A DNA stretch of 64,000 nt from Candidatus Zixiibacteriota bacterium (lineage in GTDB: Bacteria; Zixibacteria; MSB-5A5; DSPP01). The stretch is from NCBI GenBank assembly GCA_022614805.1, contig JAKEHY010000020.1, positions 1 to 64,000 of the forward strand. The letters run 5' to 3'. A program made the position numbers and the translations under genes. The notes under the pieces are model-generated. The model did no database searches and was not told where the DNA came from. It saw nothing but the letters and a program-made list of their open reading frames with translations. Positions 41,132 to 50,532 of this stretch are shown in pieces (position 1 is the first letter of the stretch; every line of letters begins with the position of its first letter).

Positions 41132-42718
41132 TCAATCGGATTTAAATCGTCCAGCCACCCGCCGGAGAATGTTCACGAGCAGGTCCGTTTCCTGCACGTT
41201 CAGCAACTTTGCGAATAAGAGGTATAAACCGGAAAAAAGCAGGAACGAAACGGCCAGCACCAAAATCCGCTGCCACAACAATTCGGCCGTATGGTGATGG
41301 TAAAAAAATGCCAGGGCTACCCAGCAAACGAGTGCGGGGAAAAGCCCGGAAAGAAGAATCTTGAGAAAGTTCCGAAAAACCGGCCCGGCTTCCCATTCCG
41401 GAAGTTTTTTCCTGAAGAGAAAAAGCAAGAAGAAAAAGTTTATGAAAGCCGAGAAGGAGGCGGAAAAAGCCAGCCAGCGAAATCCCAACCCCAGCTTGTA
41501 AAAAGAAACGTTCAATACGATATTGGAGAAAACCGCAAGGATTCCCACCTTGACCGGCGTTTTGGTGTCGGCAAAGGCGTAAAAGACCGGCGCCAGAACA
41601 CGCACGCCGGAATACCCCAAAAGACCGAGGGCGTACAACTGCAAAGCCGAGGCGGTCTGAAGGGTATCGCCGGGGCCGAACCGGCCGTGCTGGAACAAAA
41701 CCGAAATCACCGGAACGGCGGCGACGATCAAGAAAAGGGAGGCCGGCAGGTTGAGAAAGAAAACCAACCCCAGAGCGGAACGGGCCGTTTCGGCGACCCC
41801 TTTCAAGTCCTGGGCGGCCACTTTTTGCGATAAAGCGGGCAGAGACACGGTGGCCAAGGCCACGCCGAAGACCCCGAGCGGAAAGTGCATCAAGCGAAAG
41901 GCGTAGTTCAAATAGGAAACCGCCCCCTCCGGCATCAAGGAGGCGATTTGCGTGTTGACGAAAATGTTGATTTCGGTGGAGGCAATCCCGGCCAAGGCCG
42001 GAACAATCAGGCCGGCGATGGCCAGAAGCTCCGGATGGCGGAAGGAAAAAACAGGCCGGTAGCGGTAGCCCTCCTTTTTTAACGAGGGCATCTGCACGGC
42101 CCATTGCAAGAAACCTCCCAACAAGACCCCGTACGCCATGCCGACTATCGGTGGGTCAAAAAACGGGCACAAGGCAAACCCGGCGGCAATCATCCCTATA
42201 TTAAGGAAGGAGGAGGAAAAAGCCGGCCAGGCGAAATGCCCGAGGGAGTTCAAAACCCCCATCGTCAAAGCCGCCAGGGCGACCAAAACGAGGTAGGGGA
42301 ACATCAGCCGCGCCAGATTTACGGTCAGCTCCGCTTTGCCGGCTATTTTTCCGAACCCGGGGGCGATGGCCGAGACGATGGCCGGGGTGAAAACGATTCC
42401 CAAGAGAACAATCATTGCCAATACCACCACGAGGGCGTTGCCGACGAGATTGAAAAGAAAAAAAGCGCTCGGTTTTCCCTCGAGAGAGAGTTTTTTGCTG
42501 AAGGCCGGAACGAAGGCGGCCGAAAGCGCCCCTTCGCCGAAAAACTCCCGCAGCAAATTGGGAATGCGAAAGGCGGCCACAAAGGCATCCATCTGCAACC
42601 CGGCCCCGAAGAGGTAGGCAAAAACCTGCTCCCGCACCAGTCCCAAAATGCGCGAGCCGGCGGTGGCGGCCGAAACGCCGCCCGCCCGCCGGGCTAACTG
42701 TTGCTTTTCGGTTGACAA
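41132..42718 (-). CDS. murJ: Lipid II flippase
   Basis: MurJ moves the peptidoglycan precursor lipid II across the inner membrane. The 528 residues form 14 helices of the MOP superfamily, with the typical N-terminus SRILGLVREQVFAYLFGAGL, MDAFVAAFRIPNLLREFFGE and GALSAAFVPAFSK, and internal LARLMFPYLVLVALAALTMG. The start is taken as the TTG at 42718, which agrees with the family N-terminus but has no good ribosome binding site and lies inside the promoter of the divergent rpsT gene. comEC follows directly. Confidence 0.95.
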   Translation of the reverse strand: MSTEKQQLARRAGGVSAATAGSRILGLVREQVFAYLFGAGLQMDAFVAAFRIPNLLREFFGEGALSAAFVPAFSKKLSLEGKPSAFFLFNLVGNALVVVLAMIVLLGIVFTPAIVSAIAPGFGKIAGKAELTVNLARLMFPYLVLVALAALTMGVLNSLGHFAWPAFSSSFLNIGMIAAGFALCPFFDPPIVGMAYGVLLGGFLQWAVQMPSLKKEGYRYRPVFSFRHPELLAIAGLIVPALAGIASTEINIFVNTQIASLMPEGAVSYLNYAFRLMHFPLGVFGVALATVSLPALSQKVAAQDLKGVAETARSALGLVFFLNLPASLFLIVAAVPVISVLFQHGRFGPGDTLQTASALQLYALGLLGYSGVRVLAPVFYAFADTKTPVKVGILAVFSNIVLNVSFYKLGLGFRWLAFSASFSAFINFFFLLFLFRKKLPEWEAGPVFRNFLKILLSGLFPALVCWVALAFFYHHHTAELLWQRILVLAVSFLLFSGLYLLFAKLLNVQETDLLVNILRRVAGRFKSD

Positions 42719-42740
42719 AGGGGGGCCGGAAAGTTACAAT
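42712..42740 (+). promoter_or_regulatory. rpsT: Strong sigma-70 promoter of rpsT
   Basis: TTGACA (42712-42717), exactly 17 bases, TACAAT (42735-42740). Start expected near 42747; AGGAG at 42751 and ATG at 42761 follow. The -35 element overlaps the murJ start codon on the other strand. Confidence 0.85.
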
Positions 42741-42760
42741 GAGCGGGCAAAGGAGAATAA

Positions 42761-43009
42761 ATGCCCAGACACAAATCGGCCAAAAAGGCCCTGCGGAAGT
42801 CGGAAAAGCTGCGCCAGCACAACAAGGGGGTAAAAAGCCGCCTGAAATCAGCTTTCAAAGAAGCCCTGACCGAAACCGATGCCGCCAAAAAAGCCCAAGA
42901 GATAAAGAAAGCTTTTTCGCTCATCGATAAAGCCGCCAAGCGGAAGCTGATACCCAAAAATCGGGCCGCCCGGCTGAAATCCCGGCTGTCCCGCTCCAAA
43001 GCCGCGTAA
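42761..43009 (+). CDS. rpsT: 30S ribosomal protein S20
   Basis: The 82-residue small-subunit protein S20 binds 16S rRNA. The sequence is typical: MPRHKSAKKALRKSEKLRQH, NKGVKSRLKSAFKEA, AFSLIDKAAKRKLIPKNRAA and the basic end RLKSRLSRSKAA. Strong promoter and AGGAG directly upstream. It is a single gene, divergent from murJ, as is common for rpsT. Confidence 0.97.
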   Translation: MPRHKSAKKALRKSEKLRQHNKGVKSRLKSAFKEALTETDAAKKAQEIKKAFSLIDKAAKRKLIPKNRAARLKSRLSRSKAA

Positions 43010-43024
43010 TTTCTTCCGCTTTTT

Positions 43025-44212
43025 TCACCATCTTATATGGCGGGCCAAAAGCAAAAGCTTGGGGTTTTCTTTCAACACTCGTTTTAAAAGCCCGATCGGC
43101 TCGATGGCCGCAACCGACTTTCTCTCAAAAATCGACCGGACGAAGCCAATCACGCTGTCAAAGTCGGCATCCCTCATCCGGACGTAAATCTGCCGGGCGT
43201 AGAGGTAAAATCGCATCTCCCGCCCCTTAAGGCGGTCCCAGTTCTGCCGGTATCGGTCCAAAAACTTTTCCGAGTGTTTGGAAGGCAGATATTCAGCAGC
43301 CGTCTCTCCGGCGATTTTACCGGAAAGCAGCGCGTTGGCAATCCCTGCGCCGGAGATGGAATCCACCAGCCGGGCGGCATCGCCGACCAAAAGCACGTTT
43401 TTGACTCGCAAGAGCTTTTTGCCGACATAGGCCGGAACTCCGCCGACGATGGTTTCAATGACTGAAGCGGACGGAAAACACCGCTGCACAAATTTGTCCA
43501 AGAGTTCCATCGCCTTCACCTTTGCATTCAAAGCCGGCGTGAAGGCCAGCCCCACGTTGGCCGTGCCTCCCCCCTTCGGAAAAACCCAGGCGTAGCCGCC
43601 GGGGCAGAGCTCGCGGCCGAAGTAGAATTGCAGACACTCTTCATCGACGTCCAGGCCGCCGAGCAGGTATTGAGCGGCGGAATCGAAACCGGAAAGATAC
43701 AAGGTGGTGTCGAGCCCCGCCCAGAAGCCGATGCGGGACTCGATGCCGTCCGAAGCGATGATAACCGGGGCGAAGTATTCGTTCGGCTTCCCCTCTTCCT
43801 GGACCTTCACTCCTCGAACCGGCCCGCCGTCGCCGTTCAGCAGTGCGACTGCCGGCGTGCCGGTTTTAACCACGGCTCCTTCACGGGCCGCCCGAGCGGC
43901 CAAGTCCCGGTCGAAAATCTTCCGGTCGAGCACGTAGCCGGCGGCAGGGTGCTCGATTCGGGCTTCCGCCCCTCCCGGCCCGACCAGCAGAACCCGCTCA
44001 ACTCTGGAAGCCACCCAGCGTGGATTAAGAGGAACGATATTTTCCAAGCCGGATTTAGAAATCCCCTCGGCGCAGCAGAGGGGGTACCCCACGATGGGAT
44101 GTTTTTCCAAGAGAAGAACCTTTCTCCCCTTCTTGGCCGCCGCCATTGCCGCCGAGGACCCCCCCGGCCCGGCCCCGACCACGATTACGTCGTAATTATT
44201 CTCCGGCATCAT
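43025..44212 (-). CDS. Geranylgeranyl reductase family flavoprotein
   Basis: A 395-residue FAD enzyme of the geranylgeranyl/digeranylgeranylglycerophospholipid reductase family, which saturates double bonds of isoprenoid chains. It shows the FAD-binding GxGxxG (VIVVGAGPGGSSAAMAAAKK), the family motif YPLCCAEGISKSGLE, ASDGIESRIGFWAGL and LLVGDAARLVDSISGAGIAN. The start was set to the ATG pair near 44212 preceded by GGAG; a longer frame has repeat-derived N-terminal sequence. In bacteria the substrate is often a quinone tail or membrane lipid, which cannot be told here. A ferredoxin gene upstream may supply electrons. Confidence 0.87.
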   Translation of the reverse strand: MMPENNYDVIVVGAGPGGSSAAMAAAKKGRKVLLLEKHPIVGYPLCCAEGISKSGLENIVPLNPRWVASRVERVLLVGPGGAEARIEHPAAGYVLDRKIFDRDLAARAAREGAVVKTGTPAVALLNGDGGPVRGVKVQEEGKPNEYFAPVIIASDGIESRIGFWAGLDTTLYLSGFDSAAQYLLGGLDVDEECLQFYFGRELCPGGYAWVFPKGGGTANVGLAFTPALNAKVKAMELLDKFVQRCFPSASVIETIVGGVPAYVGKKLLRVKNVLLVGDAARLVDSISGAGIANALLSGKIAGETAAEYLPSKHSEKFLDRYRQNWDRLKGREMRFYLYARQIYVRMRDADFDSVIGFVRSIFERKSVAAIEPIGLLKRVLKENPKLLLLARHIRW

Positions 44213-44270
44213 CCCGATTTCTCCATTACTCCGCGGGGGCGAACGGCATTCCCCTTGTCTTTCTCCAAAC

Positions 44271-44355
44271 CGGCGCAGGTTGAAACCTGCGACCCGATTC
44301 ACACCCTAAAGAGTGCGCGGATACCGTTGGGCAGGCACGGAGACCTGCCCCTACG
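44271..44355. repeat. Palindromic repeats between the flavoprotein and ferredoxin genes
   Basis: Two hairpins: CGCAGGT (44274-44280) TGAA ACCTGCG (44285-44291), and GGGCAGG (44329-44335) / CCTGCCC (44344-44350) followed by CTACG. The second belongs to the GTAGGGGC/GCCCCTAC family. Confidence 0.65.
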
Positions 44356-44404
44356 AACGCAAATCGTTTTTTCTGTCTTTTAATCTCTAATCTCCAACCT
44401 CTAA

Positions 44405-44677
44405 TTACCGTATTTGAAACGCCCCCGTCGGACAGGTGCGCACGCAGGCGTTGCACAGGGTGCAGGTGACGTTGTCGATTTTAATACCCCGGCCGGTCAG
44501 GGCCAAAGAGTCGTGCGGGCAAACCCCCACGCAGGCCCCGCATTCAAAGCAGAGGCCGACATTGAACAAAAGCCGTTTCCCGGTCGCTTTTCGGGTTGAA
44601 ACAACTTTGGCTTTGGCATTGGCCTCCTCTACCGGCATAATCGGCGGTAAATTTAGAGTTAGTTGAAAATAAGGCAA
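44405..44677 (-). CDS. Ferredoxin with two 4Fe-4S clusters
   Basis: A 90-residue electron carrier with two CxxCxxCxxxCP motifs (CFECGACVGVCPHDSLAL and CTLCNACVRTCPTGAF) after a 40-residue leader rich in charged residues. The start is uncertain: TTG at 44677 or ATG at 44638. It lies upstream of the geranylgeranyl-reductase-family gene in the same direction and is a likely electron donor for it; ferredoxin-dependent reductases of this family are known. About 190 bases with repeats separate them, so they may be separate transcripts. Confidence 0.88.
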   Translation of the reverse strand: MPYFQLTLNLPPIMPVEEANAKAKVVSTRKATGKRLLFNVGLCFECGACVGVCPHDSLALTGRGIKIDNVTCTLCNACVRTCPTGAFQIR

Positions 44678-44744
44678 GCGAAAACCGTACCCCCTCTAAA
44701 GCTGCACCCGTATTATCCGATAAGACAAAAAGGGGAAGGGTGCT

Positions 44745-45725
44745 ATGCGAAAAACCAAAAACTTAGCCGCCGGACTTTTAGCAATCCTTTTGGTTTGTCC
44801 CGGCTTTGCCTCGGCATATGAAAAAGAACTGAACGGGCTGGCCGGCGCGCTTACCCAAAAGCTTGTGGAAGGACGAAAAAAGAAAGTGGCGGTGGTCGAT
44901 TTTACCGATATGGAGGGGCATACGACCTACGCCGGGCGGTTTCTGGCGGAAGAGCTTTCCGTGCAACTTTCCAGCCTCGGCAGCCGCACCGAGTTTGAGG
45001 TCGTGGACCGGCTCCGTCTGAAGAGCTTGCTGAAGGAACAGGGATTTGAGGCCACCGGATGGGTCGACCCGCTGATGGGGAAAAAGCTGAAAAAAGCGGC
45101 CGGGATTAACGCTATAATCGCCGGGAACCTGACCCCCTTCGGGGACAGTTTGCACCTTTCGGTCAAAATTTTGGACGCCGGAAACGCCAAAATCCTTTTC
45201 GCCACCAGCACCGATTTTGCGAAATCGAAAATCATTATGGGGGACAATACGCCGGAGAAAAAGAACCCCCCGGCTCAAAACCCACCCCCTCGCGCTTCCG
45301 TGAACGCCGTTCCTCCCCCCCAGTCCGTCCCGGCTCCCCCGGCGGTGGAGGTCCGGCAAAAAGTGGAAACGCCGGAGTTTGTTTTGGAACTGGTGGAGTG
45401 CTGGGCCTCCGGCCCCAACTTGACCTGTTTGATGTTGATGACGAACATAAAGGAAGACCGAAGCTACAAACTGACGACTGCCGACACCCGAATCATCGAC
45501 CCTTCCGGGAACGAATACCGGGCCCAAAAACTGCAGTTGGGCACCGACGAAGGCTGGGATTCCGTGCAAAGGCCCTTGGTAAACGGCATCGCCACGAAAG
45601 CGGCTGCCAGTTTTGGCGGCGTTTCCCCCGCACTGCGGACGATAGCCCTCTTTGAAATCAGCTGCCATTTAGACGGCATCGGCCAATACAAGGCCCAGTT
45701 CCGCAATATCCCCGTAAACCGGTAG
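44745..45725 (+). CDS. CsgG/FlgO-like exported protein
   Basis: A 326-residue exported protein. After the signal peptide (LAAGLLAILLVCPGFASA) residues about 25-165 match the CsgG/FlgO/TolB-like fold (KKKVAVVDFTDMEGHTTYAG, RFLAEELSVQLSSLG, FEVVDRLRLKSLLKEQGFE, GINAIIAGNLTPFGDSLHLS). A Pro-rich linker (PPAQNPPPRASVNAVPPPQS) joins it to a C-terminal beta-sandwich (FVLELVECWASGPNLTCLM). CsgG-like proteins form or assist outer-membrane channels and FlgO affects flagellar outer structures; the role here is open. GGGGAAGGG before the ATG. Single gene. Confidence 0.78.
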   Translation: MRKTKNLAAGLLAILLVCPGFASAYEKELNGLAGALTQKLVEGRKKKVAVVDFTDMEGHTTYAGRFLAEELSVQLSSLGSRTEFEVVDRLRLKSLLKEQGFEATGWVDPLMGKKLKKAAGINAIIAGNLTPFGDSLHLSVKILDAGNAKILFATSTDFAKSKIIMGDNTPEKKNPPAQNPPPRASVNAVPPPQSVPAPPAVEVRQKVETPEFVLELVECWASGPNLTCLMLMTNIKEDRSYKLTTADTRIIDPSGNEYRAQKLQLGTDEGWDSVQRPLVNGIATKAAASFGGVSPALRTIALFEISCHLDGIGQYKAQFRNIPVNR

Positions 45726-45810
45726 CCACTTCGACCTAACTGGAGCTCAAACATTGCCGGCATCGCAGGCCGTAATTATCAACGAAAGGAAAAAATAAAG
45801 CATGTAAAAA

Positions 45811-45865
45811 ACCTCACCTTCAGGCTTCCTCTCCATATCGGAACAGGGAAACCAGAAGGCGAGGT
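45811..45865. repeat. Imperfect long hairpin
   Basis: Arms 45811-45829 and 45847-45865 pair over 19 positions with three single mismatches, loop of 17 bases. It lies 85 bases past the CsgG/FlgO-like gene and 60 bases from the end of the small gene on the other strand. It may be a terminator, a structured RNA or a decayed repeat. Confidence 0.5.
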
Positions 45866-45924
45866 CTGGTCTAAGAACAACTACTTAAACCGCAGATGCC
45901 TGTACAGGAAAACTGGAAAAACTT

Positions 45925-46128
45925 TTACGGGTCGACTATAATTGTCGGCTCGTTTCCGGCCTCATTGGGCTGATAGGAAACCTCTTTAGGGTCTTTTTTC
46001 CCATCTAAGTCTAATACCACCTTGATGTACTTCCCGTCACCCGGTTCATTTACGGTGTCGTCCTCAACTGCTCCAACGGCCCAACCCTGCTCACCCAGTG
46101 TAAGCTTTACTTTCTTTCCTTTTGGCAT
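45925..46128 (-). CDS. Small orphan protein (67 residues)
   Basis: A 67-residue soluble, acidic protein (MPKGKKVKLTLGEQGWAVGA ... NEAGNEPTIIVDP). Support for a real gene is a GGGAGG six bases before the ATG and compact, non-repetitive coding sequence. It has no signal peptide or membrane helix and no family was recognised. It is downstream of the Ser/Thr kinase gene in the same direction (74 bases away) and might be cotranscribed with it. Confidence 0.5.
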   Translation of the reverse strand: MPKGKKVKLTLGEQGWAVGAVEDDTVNEPGDGKYIKVVLDLDGKKDPKEVSYQPNEAGNEPTIIVDP

Positions 46129-46202
46129 ACAATGCCTCCCTTCTCACCTTACACTACGTTAAGTTTTTGGGTTTGTTTCTCACTTTTCGCTACATAATAC
46201 GC

Positions 46203-48797
46203 TTAGTTTTGAGATTTGTTGGCGGCTGCTTCAGCCAGGCGCAAGAAACGCGCATCTTTCCGCAAATTGTTCAATCCCGGCCATTGAGTCAGGTTTTTCA
46301 ACGAAAAGCCTTTCTTCAGCGCCTCGCCAATCCATTCCAGCGCTTTTTCCCGCTGGCCCAATTGCTCGTACGTTCCACCGGCTCTGGCCATTACGTCCGG
46401 GTCACCCGGCGCCAAGGCCAAAGACTGCTCCAGAAGAGGGAAAGCTCTGCCCCTGTTCCCCAGCATTGCATAATAATTCGCCAGATGGGACAAAAGTGCT
46501 GCATCTTGGGGATTTGCTTTGCGTCTTTCTTCCGCCATTCGGGCTGCGCGTAGATAAGCGGCGTGTGCTTTTGCCGTCTCTCCGGGCGCCCAGTAATAGG
46601 CCGACGCCAGATTTCCCCACACCCTGTAGTCGCTGCTGTCCACGTTTCGTGCCTTCTCATACGTACGAGCTGCCTCGGCATAGCGGGCTACTTCAAAAAA
46701 ATATAAACTACCCAAGTTCGAATAAGCGGCAGAATAATCGGGCTGAATTTCAAGGGAACGTTTAAACATTCCCTCCGCATCGGCTGGACGGTCCAAATCG
46801 AGGTAAAGGGCGCCAAGGTTGTTGTAAGCTCTGTAGTTTTCTGGAGCGAATTCTACCACACGCTCAAACTGTGTCGCGGCGTCCTCATATCGCCCCTCTC
46901 GGCGGTAGAAAGCTCCCAGATGGCTGTAACCGGCTGGATAGTTTGGCCTTGCTTTTATCGCTTTCAGGTAAGTAGATTCTGCCTGGCTATTTTGTCCCGA
47001 ATTTTGGTATGCGTTGGCCAAGCCTCGATAAGCCTCCACGTTAAGCGAATCAAGTATGAGTGCTTTCTGAAATTCCCCTATGGCGTTCGGGTAACGGCCG
47101 CCGCCGGCATAGATTACTCCCAGATTTAGATGGGCCGATACGAGTTGCTCATCTAACTGAACGGCCCGGAAGCAGTTATCCACCGCCAGTTGCTTCCATC
47201 GACTCTCTTTTGCAATCTGATACCTGCGCCAATAAGCCTCCCCCAATCCTGCATATGCCAGAGCATAAAGGGGGTCTTCCCCCAAAGCCCGCTCAAAAAG
47301 GGCGATGGCCATATCGAGATTCCCCGCATTACCGGAACGCTGGAGATGTCCGCGAACTCGAAGATAAAACAAAGAGGCGCTGGAATTAGAACTGCCCCCC
47401 TTAGCCAGTTCTTGCAGAGCTTGGGGCGACAATTCGATTTTCAGCATTTCAGCCATTTTTCTGACTGTCCAGTCGGGGAGAGCGGCCGCATTGGCCATTG
47501 TGTAATACGCGACCGCCGAGCGTAAGGGCTTTAATCTTTTGCTTTTAGTGTCAACCAATTCTAAGGTCAAACGTACGCCGTTGCCCATCCGTTCCACGTT
47601 CCCACTTACCGCCAAGGTTGCCCCAAAAATCTTGCGGGCTTCTTCCGCACCATAGACATTGTAGTAACGCACGTCGCTGACTGGAACGACTCGTAAAGAA
47701 GCTTCCCATTTTTCCAACTGGCTAAGCTTGCGGTTCACGGTCTCTCCCAGTCCGTCGCACAAGGCCTGGTTGTTTGGGTCGCTCCCCGCGTTGGTGAAAG
47801 GAAGTATAACCAGATTTTCGGCAAGGGCGAAAGTCCGCATCCCTAAAAACCTTTTGACAAAATCCCGGCTCCAGGGAAGCAATAACAGTATTAGCAGCAT
47901 TATAACCGTTCCACCTAACGGGAAGGAAATTTTGTGAAGAAATATCCGAAAGGACCACTTTCCGTACCGGTCCAGTTTTTTAGGTTTCGGTAATATCTGT
48001 TCGCCGGACTCCATGCTTTCCTTTACTTTTTCCAAATCTGCCACCAATTCGGCTGAACTTTTGTAGCGAAAATTTTTGTCTTTTTTCAGGGCTTTGTCCA
48101 TTATTTTTTGCAAACTTTCAGGAAAACCACTTTTTTGGATGGAATAGGAGCCCACTTGTTCAGAACCCCCTTTAAAAGGCAATTGCCCGGTAACCATTTC
48201 GTACAAAACCACGCCCAAAGACCAGATGTCCGTGCTTGGGTCCACCTCTTCCCCGGCCGCTTGCTCTGGGGACATATAAGCTACCGTTCCCGGAGCCACT
48301 CCGATTTTGGTGAGCCGGGTCTGTCCGGCCAACTTAGCCACGCCGAAATCCAGAATCTTTGCTTTTCCGTCTGTAGTGATTATTATGTTAGCCGGTTTGA
48401 TGTCCCGATGGATAATTCCCTGCTCGTGTGCTTTGGCAAGCCCTTGAGCAACTTGGAGAGTTATGTCAATGACCTCTTCCAGCTTCAAAGGCCCCCGTTT
48501 TATTTTTTCTTTGAGCAATTCCCCTTCATAATACGCCATAGCAATGAACCATTTTCCGTGACGGTCCCGCTCGATTTCGTGGATAGTGCAAATGTTGGTA
48601 TGATCTATGGCCGAGGCGGCCTGGGCTTCTTTGATGAAACGGGCTCTGACTTCCGGCTCTCCGGCCAGTCCGGGGGCCAAGAGTTTGAGGGCGACCGTGC
48701 GTTTGAGCTTCAGATCCCAGGCTTTGTATACCACCCCCATTCCTCCTTCACCCAATTTCTCTAGAATTTTGTAATGAGAGATAGTTTGGCCTATCAT
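46203..48797 (-). CDS. Membrane Ser/Thr protein kinase with TolB-like and TPR domains
   Basis: An 864-residue kinase. Residues 1-265 are a PknB/Hanks-type kinase: glycine loop LGEGGMGVVYKAWD, VALKLL, the catalytic HRDIKPANIIITTDGKAKIL, DFGVAKLAG and the SPEQAAGEEVDPSTDIWSLG loop. One membrane helix (VIMLLILLLLPW, about residue 300) puts the rest outside the cytoplasm. A TolB/FlgO-like N-terminal domain (NLVILPFTNAGSDPNNQALC) follows, then about ten TPRs up to the end (AYAGLGEAYWRRYQIAKESR, AYNNLGALYLDLDRPADAEG). The TPRs may sense an extracytoplasmic partner. Divergent from the aldehyde dehydrogenase gene. Confidence 0.92.
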   Translation of the reverse strand: MIGQTISHYKILEKLGEGGMGVVYKAWDLKLKRTVALKLLAPGLAGEPEVRARFIKEAQAASAIDHTNICTIHEIERDRHGKWFIAMAYYEGELLKEKIKRGPLKLEEVIDITLQVAQGLAKAHEQGIIHRDIKPANIIITTDGKAKILDFGVAKLAGQTRLTKIGVAPGTVAYMSPEQAAGEEVDPSTDIWSLGVVLYEMVTGQLPFKGGSEQVGSYSIQKSGFPESLQKIMDKALKKDKNFRYKSSAELVADLEKVKESMESGEQILPKPKKLDRYGKWSFRIFLHKISFPLGGTVIMLLILLLLPWSRDFVKRFLGMRTFALAENLVILPFTNAGSDPNNQALCDGLGETVNRKLSQLEKWEASLRVVPVSDVRYYNVYGAEEARKIFGATLAVSGNVERMGNGVRLTLELVDTKSKRLKPLRSAVAYYTMANAAALPDWTVRKMAEMLKIELSPQALQELAKGGSSNSSASLFYLRVRGHLQRSGNAGNLDMAIALFERALGEDPLYALAYAGLGEAYWRRYQIAKESRWKQLAVDNCFRAVQLDEQLVSAHLNLGVIYAGGGRYPNAIGEFQKALILDSLNVEAYRGLANAYQNSGQNSQAESTYLKAIKARPNYPAGYSHLGAFYRREGRYEDAATQFERVVEFAPENYRAYNNLGALYLDLDRPADAEGMFKRSLEIQPDYSAAYSNLGSLYFFEVARYAEAARTYEKARNVDSSDYRVWGNLASAYYWAPGETAKAHAAYLRAARMAEERRKANPQDAALLSHLANYYAMLGNRGRAFPLLEQSLALAPGDPDVMARAGGTYEQLGQREKALEWIGEALKKGFSLKNLTQWPGLNNLRKDARFLRLAEAAANKSQN

Positions 48798-49017
48798 AGG
48801 ATATCTTTGAGAACAAGAACAATTAAACAGGAGAATCGGCCACCGTCAACCCCGCCCTTGCCAAACCGGTTTTAAAGTGTAAATTGACCCAACCAGAGCC
48901 CTTAATTTGTTGGGAGCTGCAGTTGGGTCTTATGATTGGAAAGCTTCGAATGCGAAAGCAATAAAAAAGATGCTTGGCAACCATAATTGATTGACAATTG
49001 GTAGCTTAGGAGGAGAA

Positions 49018-50514
49018 ATGCCAAAGGCCAAGGTTTATAAAAACTTCATAAACGGCGAATGGGTGGAGTCTGGCTCCGAGGAAACGTTTGAAAACCGCAA
49101 CCCGGCCGACAAAAGGGATTTAATCGGGCTTTTTCAGCGCTCCAATCAGGATGACGTGAACGCGGCCGTGGAAGCGGCCAAAAACGCTTTTGAAAGCTGG
49201 CGGCTTTATCCGGCCCCCCGCCGGGCGGAAATTTTGTTCCGCGTGGCCGAGATTCTGTTAAAGAAAAAAGAGGAGTTTGCCCGGGATATGACCCGCGAAA
49301 TGGGGAAGGTGTTGAAGGAGGCCCGCGGCGACGTGCAGGAAGCGATTGATATGACCTACTATATGGCCGGCGAAGGGCGCCGCCAGTTCGGTCAGACCAC
49401 CCCCTCCGAGCTCCCCAGCAAGTTTATGATGTCGGTGCGGATGCCGCTTGGAGTCTGCGCCCTGATTACCCCCTGGAACTTCCCGATGGCCATCCCCTCC
49501 TGGAAGCTGATGCCCGCACTGATTCTCGGCAACACGGTGGTCTTCAAACCCGCCACCGACACCCCCCTTTCGGCCTACAATCTGGTGAAAGCCTGCGAAG
49601 AAGGGGGGCTGCCCAGAGGGGTACTCAATTTCGTGACCGGCACCGGTTCGGAAGTCGGAACTCCCTTGATGACCCACAAAGATGTCAAGCTGGTCAGCTT
49701 CACCGGTTCGACCGCGGTGGGGAAAGCCGTGGCGGAAGCGACCGCCTCCAGCTTCAAACACACGAATCTCGAAATGGGGGGGAAAAACGCCATTCTGGTG
49801 ATGGATGACGCCAAAATTGATTTGGCGGTGGAAGGGGCGATTTGGGGCGGATTTGGCACCACCGGCCAGCGCTGCACGGCGGCCAGCCGGGTAATCGTGC
49901 ATAAAAAGGTCATCAAGGAATTCACGCAGAAGTTTGTAGCCCGCGCCCGGGCGTTGAAAGTCGGGGATGGGCGGGACCCCAAAACCGAAATGGGCCCATC
50001 CATTAACGAAGGACAACTGGAAACGGTGATGAAGTATGTGGAAGTCGGCAAAAAAGAGGATGAGGCCCGGCTCTTGACCGGCGGACGCCGCCTGACCAAG
50101 GGGGAGTATGCCCACGGCAATTTCCATGAACCGACCATCTTTGGGGATGTGCACCCGGAGATGCGCATCGCCCAGGAAGAGATTTTTGGGCCGGTGGTGG
50201 CGGTGATTCAGACCGGCTCGCTCGAAGAGGGAATCAAAATCATCAACGAGACCGCCTACGGCCTGTCTGCCTCCATCTACACACAGGACATCAACCGGGC
50301 CTTCGTGGCGATGCGGGACGTCTACACCGGCATTTTCTACGTCAACGCCTCCACCATCGGCGCAGAGGTTCATCTGCCCTTCGGAGGTACCAAGCAGACC
50401 GGCAACGGGCATCGGGAGGCCGGCCAGGCGGCTCTGGATGTTTTCTCGGAATGGAAGGTTCTCTACATCGACTATTCCGGCAAACTGCAAAAAGCCCAGA
50501 TTGATGTTGAATGA
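49018..50514 (+). CDS. Aldehyde dehydrogenase (NAD(P)+-dependent)
   Basis: A 498-residue ALDH-superfamily enzyme oxidising an aldehyde to the acid. It shows [20 protein letters not shown] (cofactor region), [14 protein letters not shown], the general base in [15 protein letters not shown], and the catalytic Cys in [14 protein letters not shown]. The GQRCT form resembles ALDH7 (aminoadipate-semialdehyde dehydrogenase) and related enzymes, but the substrate cannot be fixed. The start at 49018 has GGAGG upstream; a frame nine codons longer is unlikely. It leads a plus-strand run of metabolic genes but is separated from the next gene by 253 bases with a repeat. Confidence 0.93.
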   Translation: MPKAKVYKNFINGEWVESGSEETFENRNPADKRDLIGLFQRSNQDDVNAAVEAAKNAFESWRLYPAPRRAEILFRVAEILLKKKEEFARDMTREMGKVLKEARGDVQEAIDMTYYMAGEGRRQFGQTTPSELPSKFMMSVRMPLGVCALITPWNFPMAIPSWKLMPALILGNTVVFKPATDTPLSAYNLVKACEEGGLPRGVLNFVTGTGSEVGTPLMTHKDVKLVSFTGSTAVGKAVAEATASSFKHTNLEMGGKNAILVMDDAKIDLAVEGAIWGGFGTTGQRCTAASRVIVHKKVIKEFTQKFVARARALKVGDGRDPKTEMGPSINEGQLETVMKYVEVGKKEDEARLLTGGRRLTKGEYAHGNFHEPTIFGDVHPEMRIAQEEIFGPVVAVIQTGSLEEGIKIINETAYGLSASIYTQDINRAFVAMRDVYTGIFYVNASTIGAEVHLPFGGTKQTGNGHREAGQAALDVFSEWKVLYIDYSGKLQKAQIDVE

Positions 50515-50532
50515 GCATCTGAAACAGGGTTT

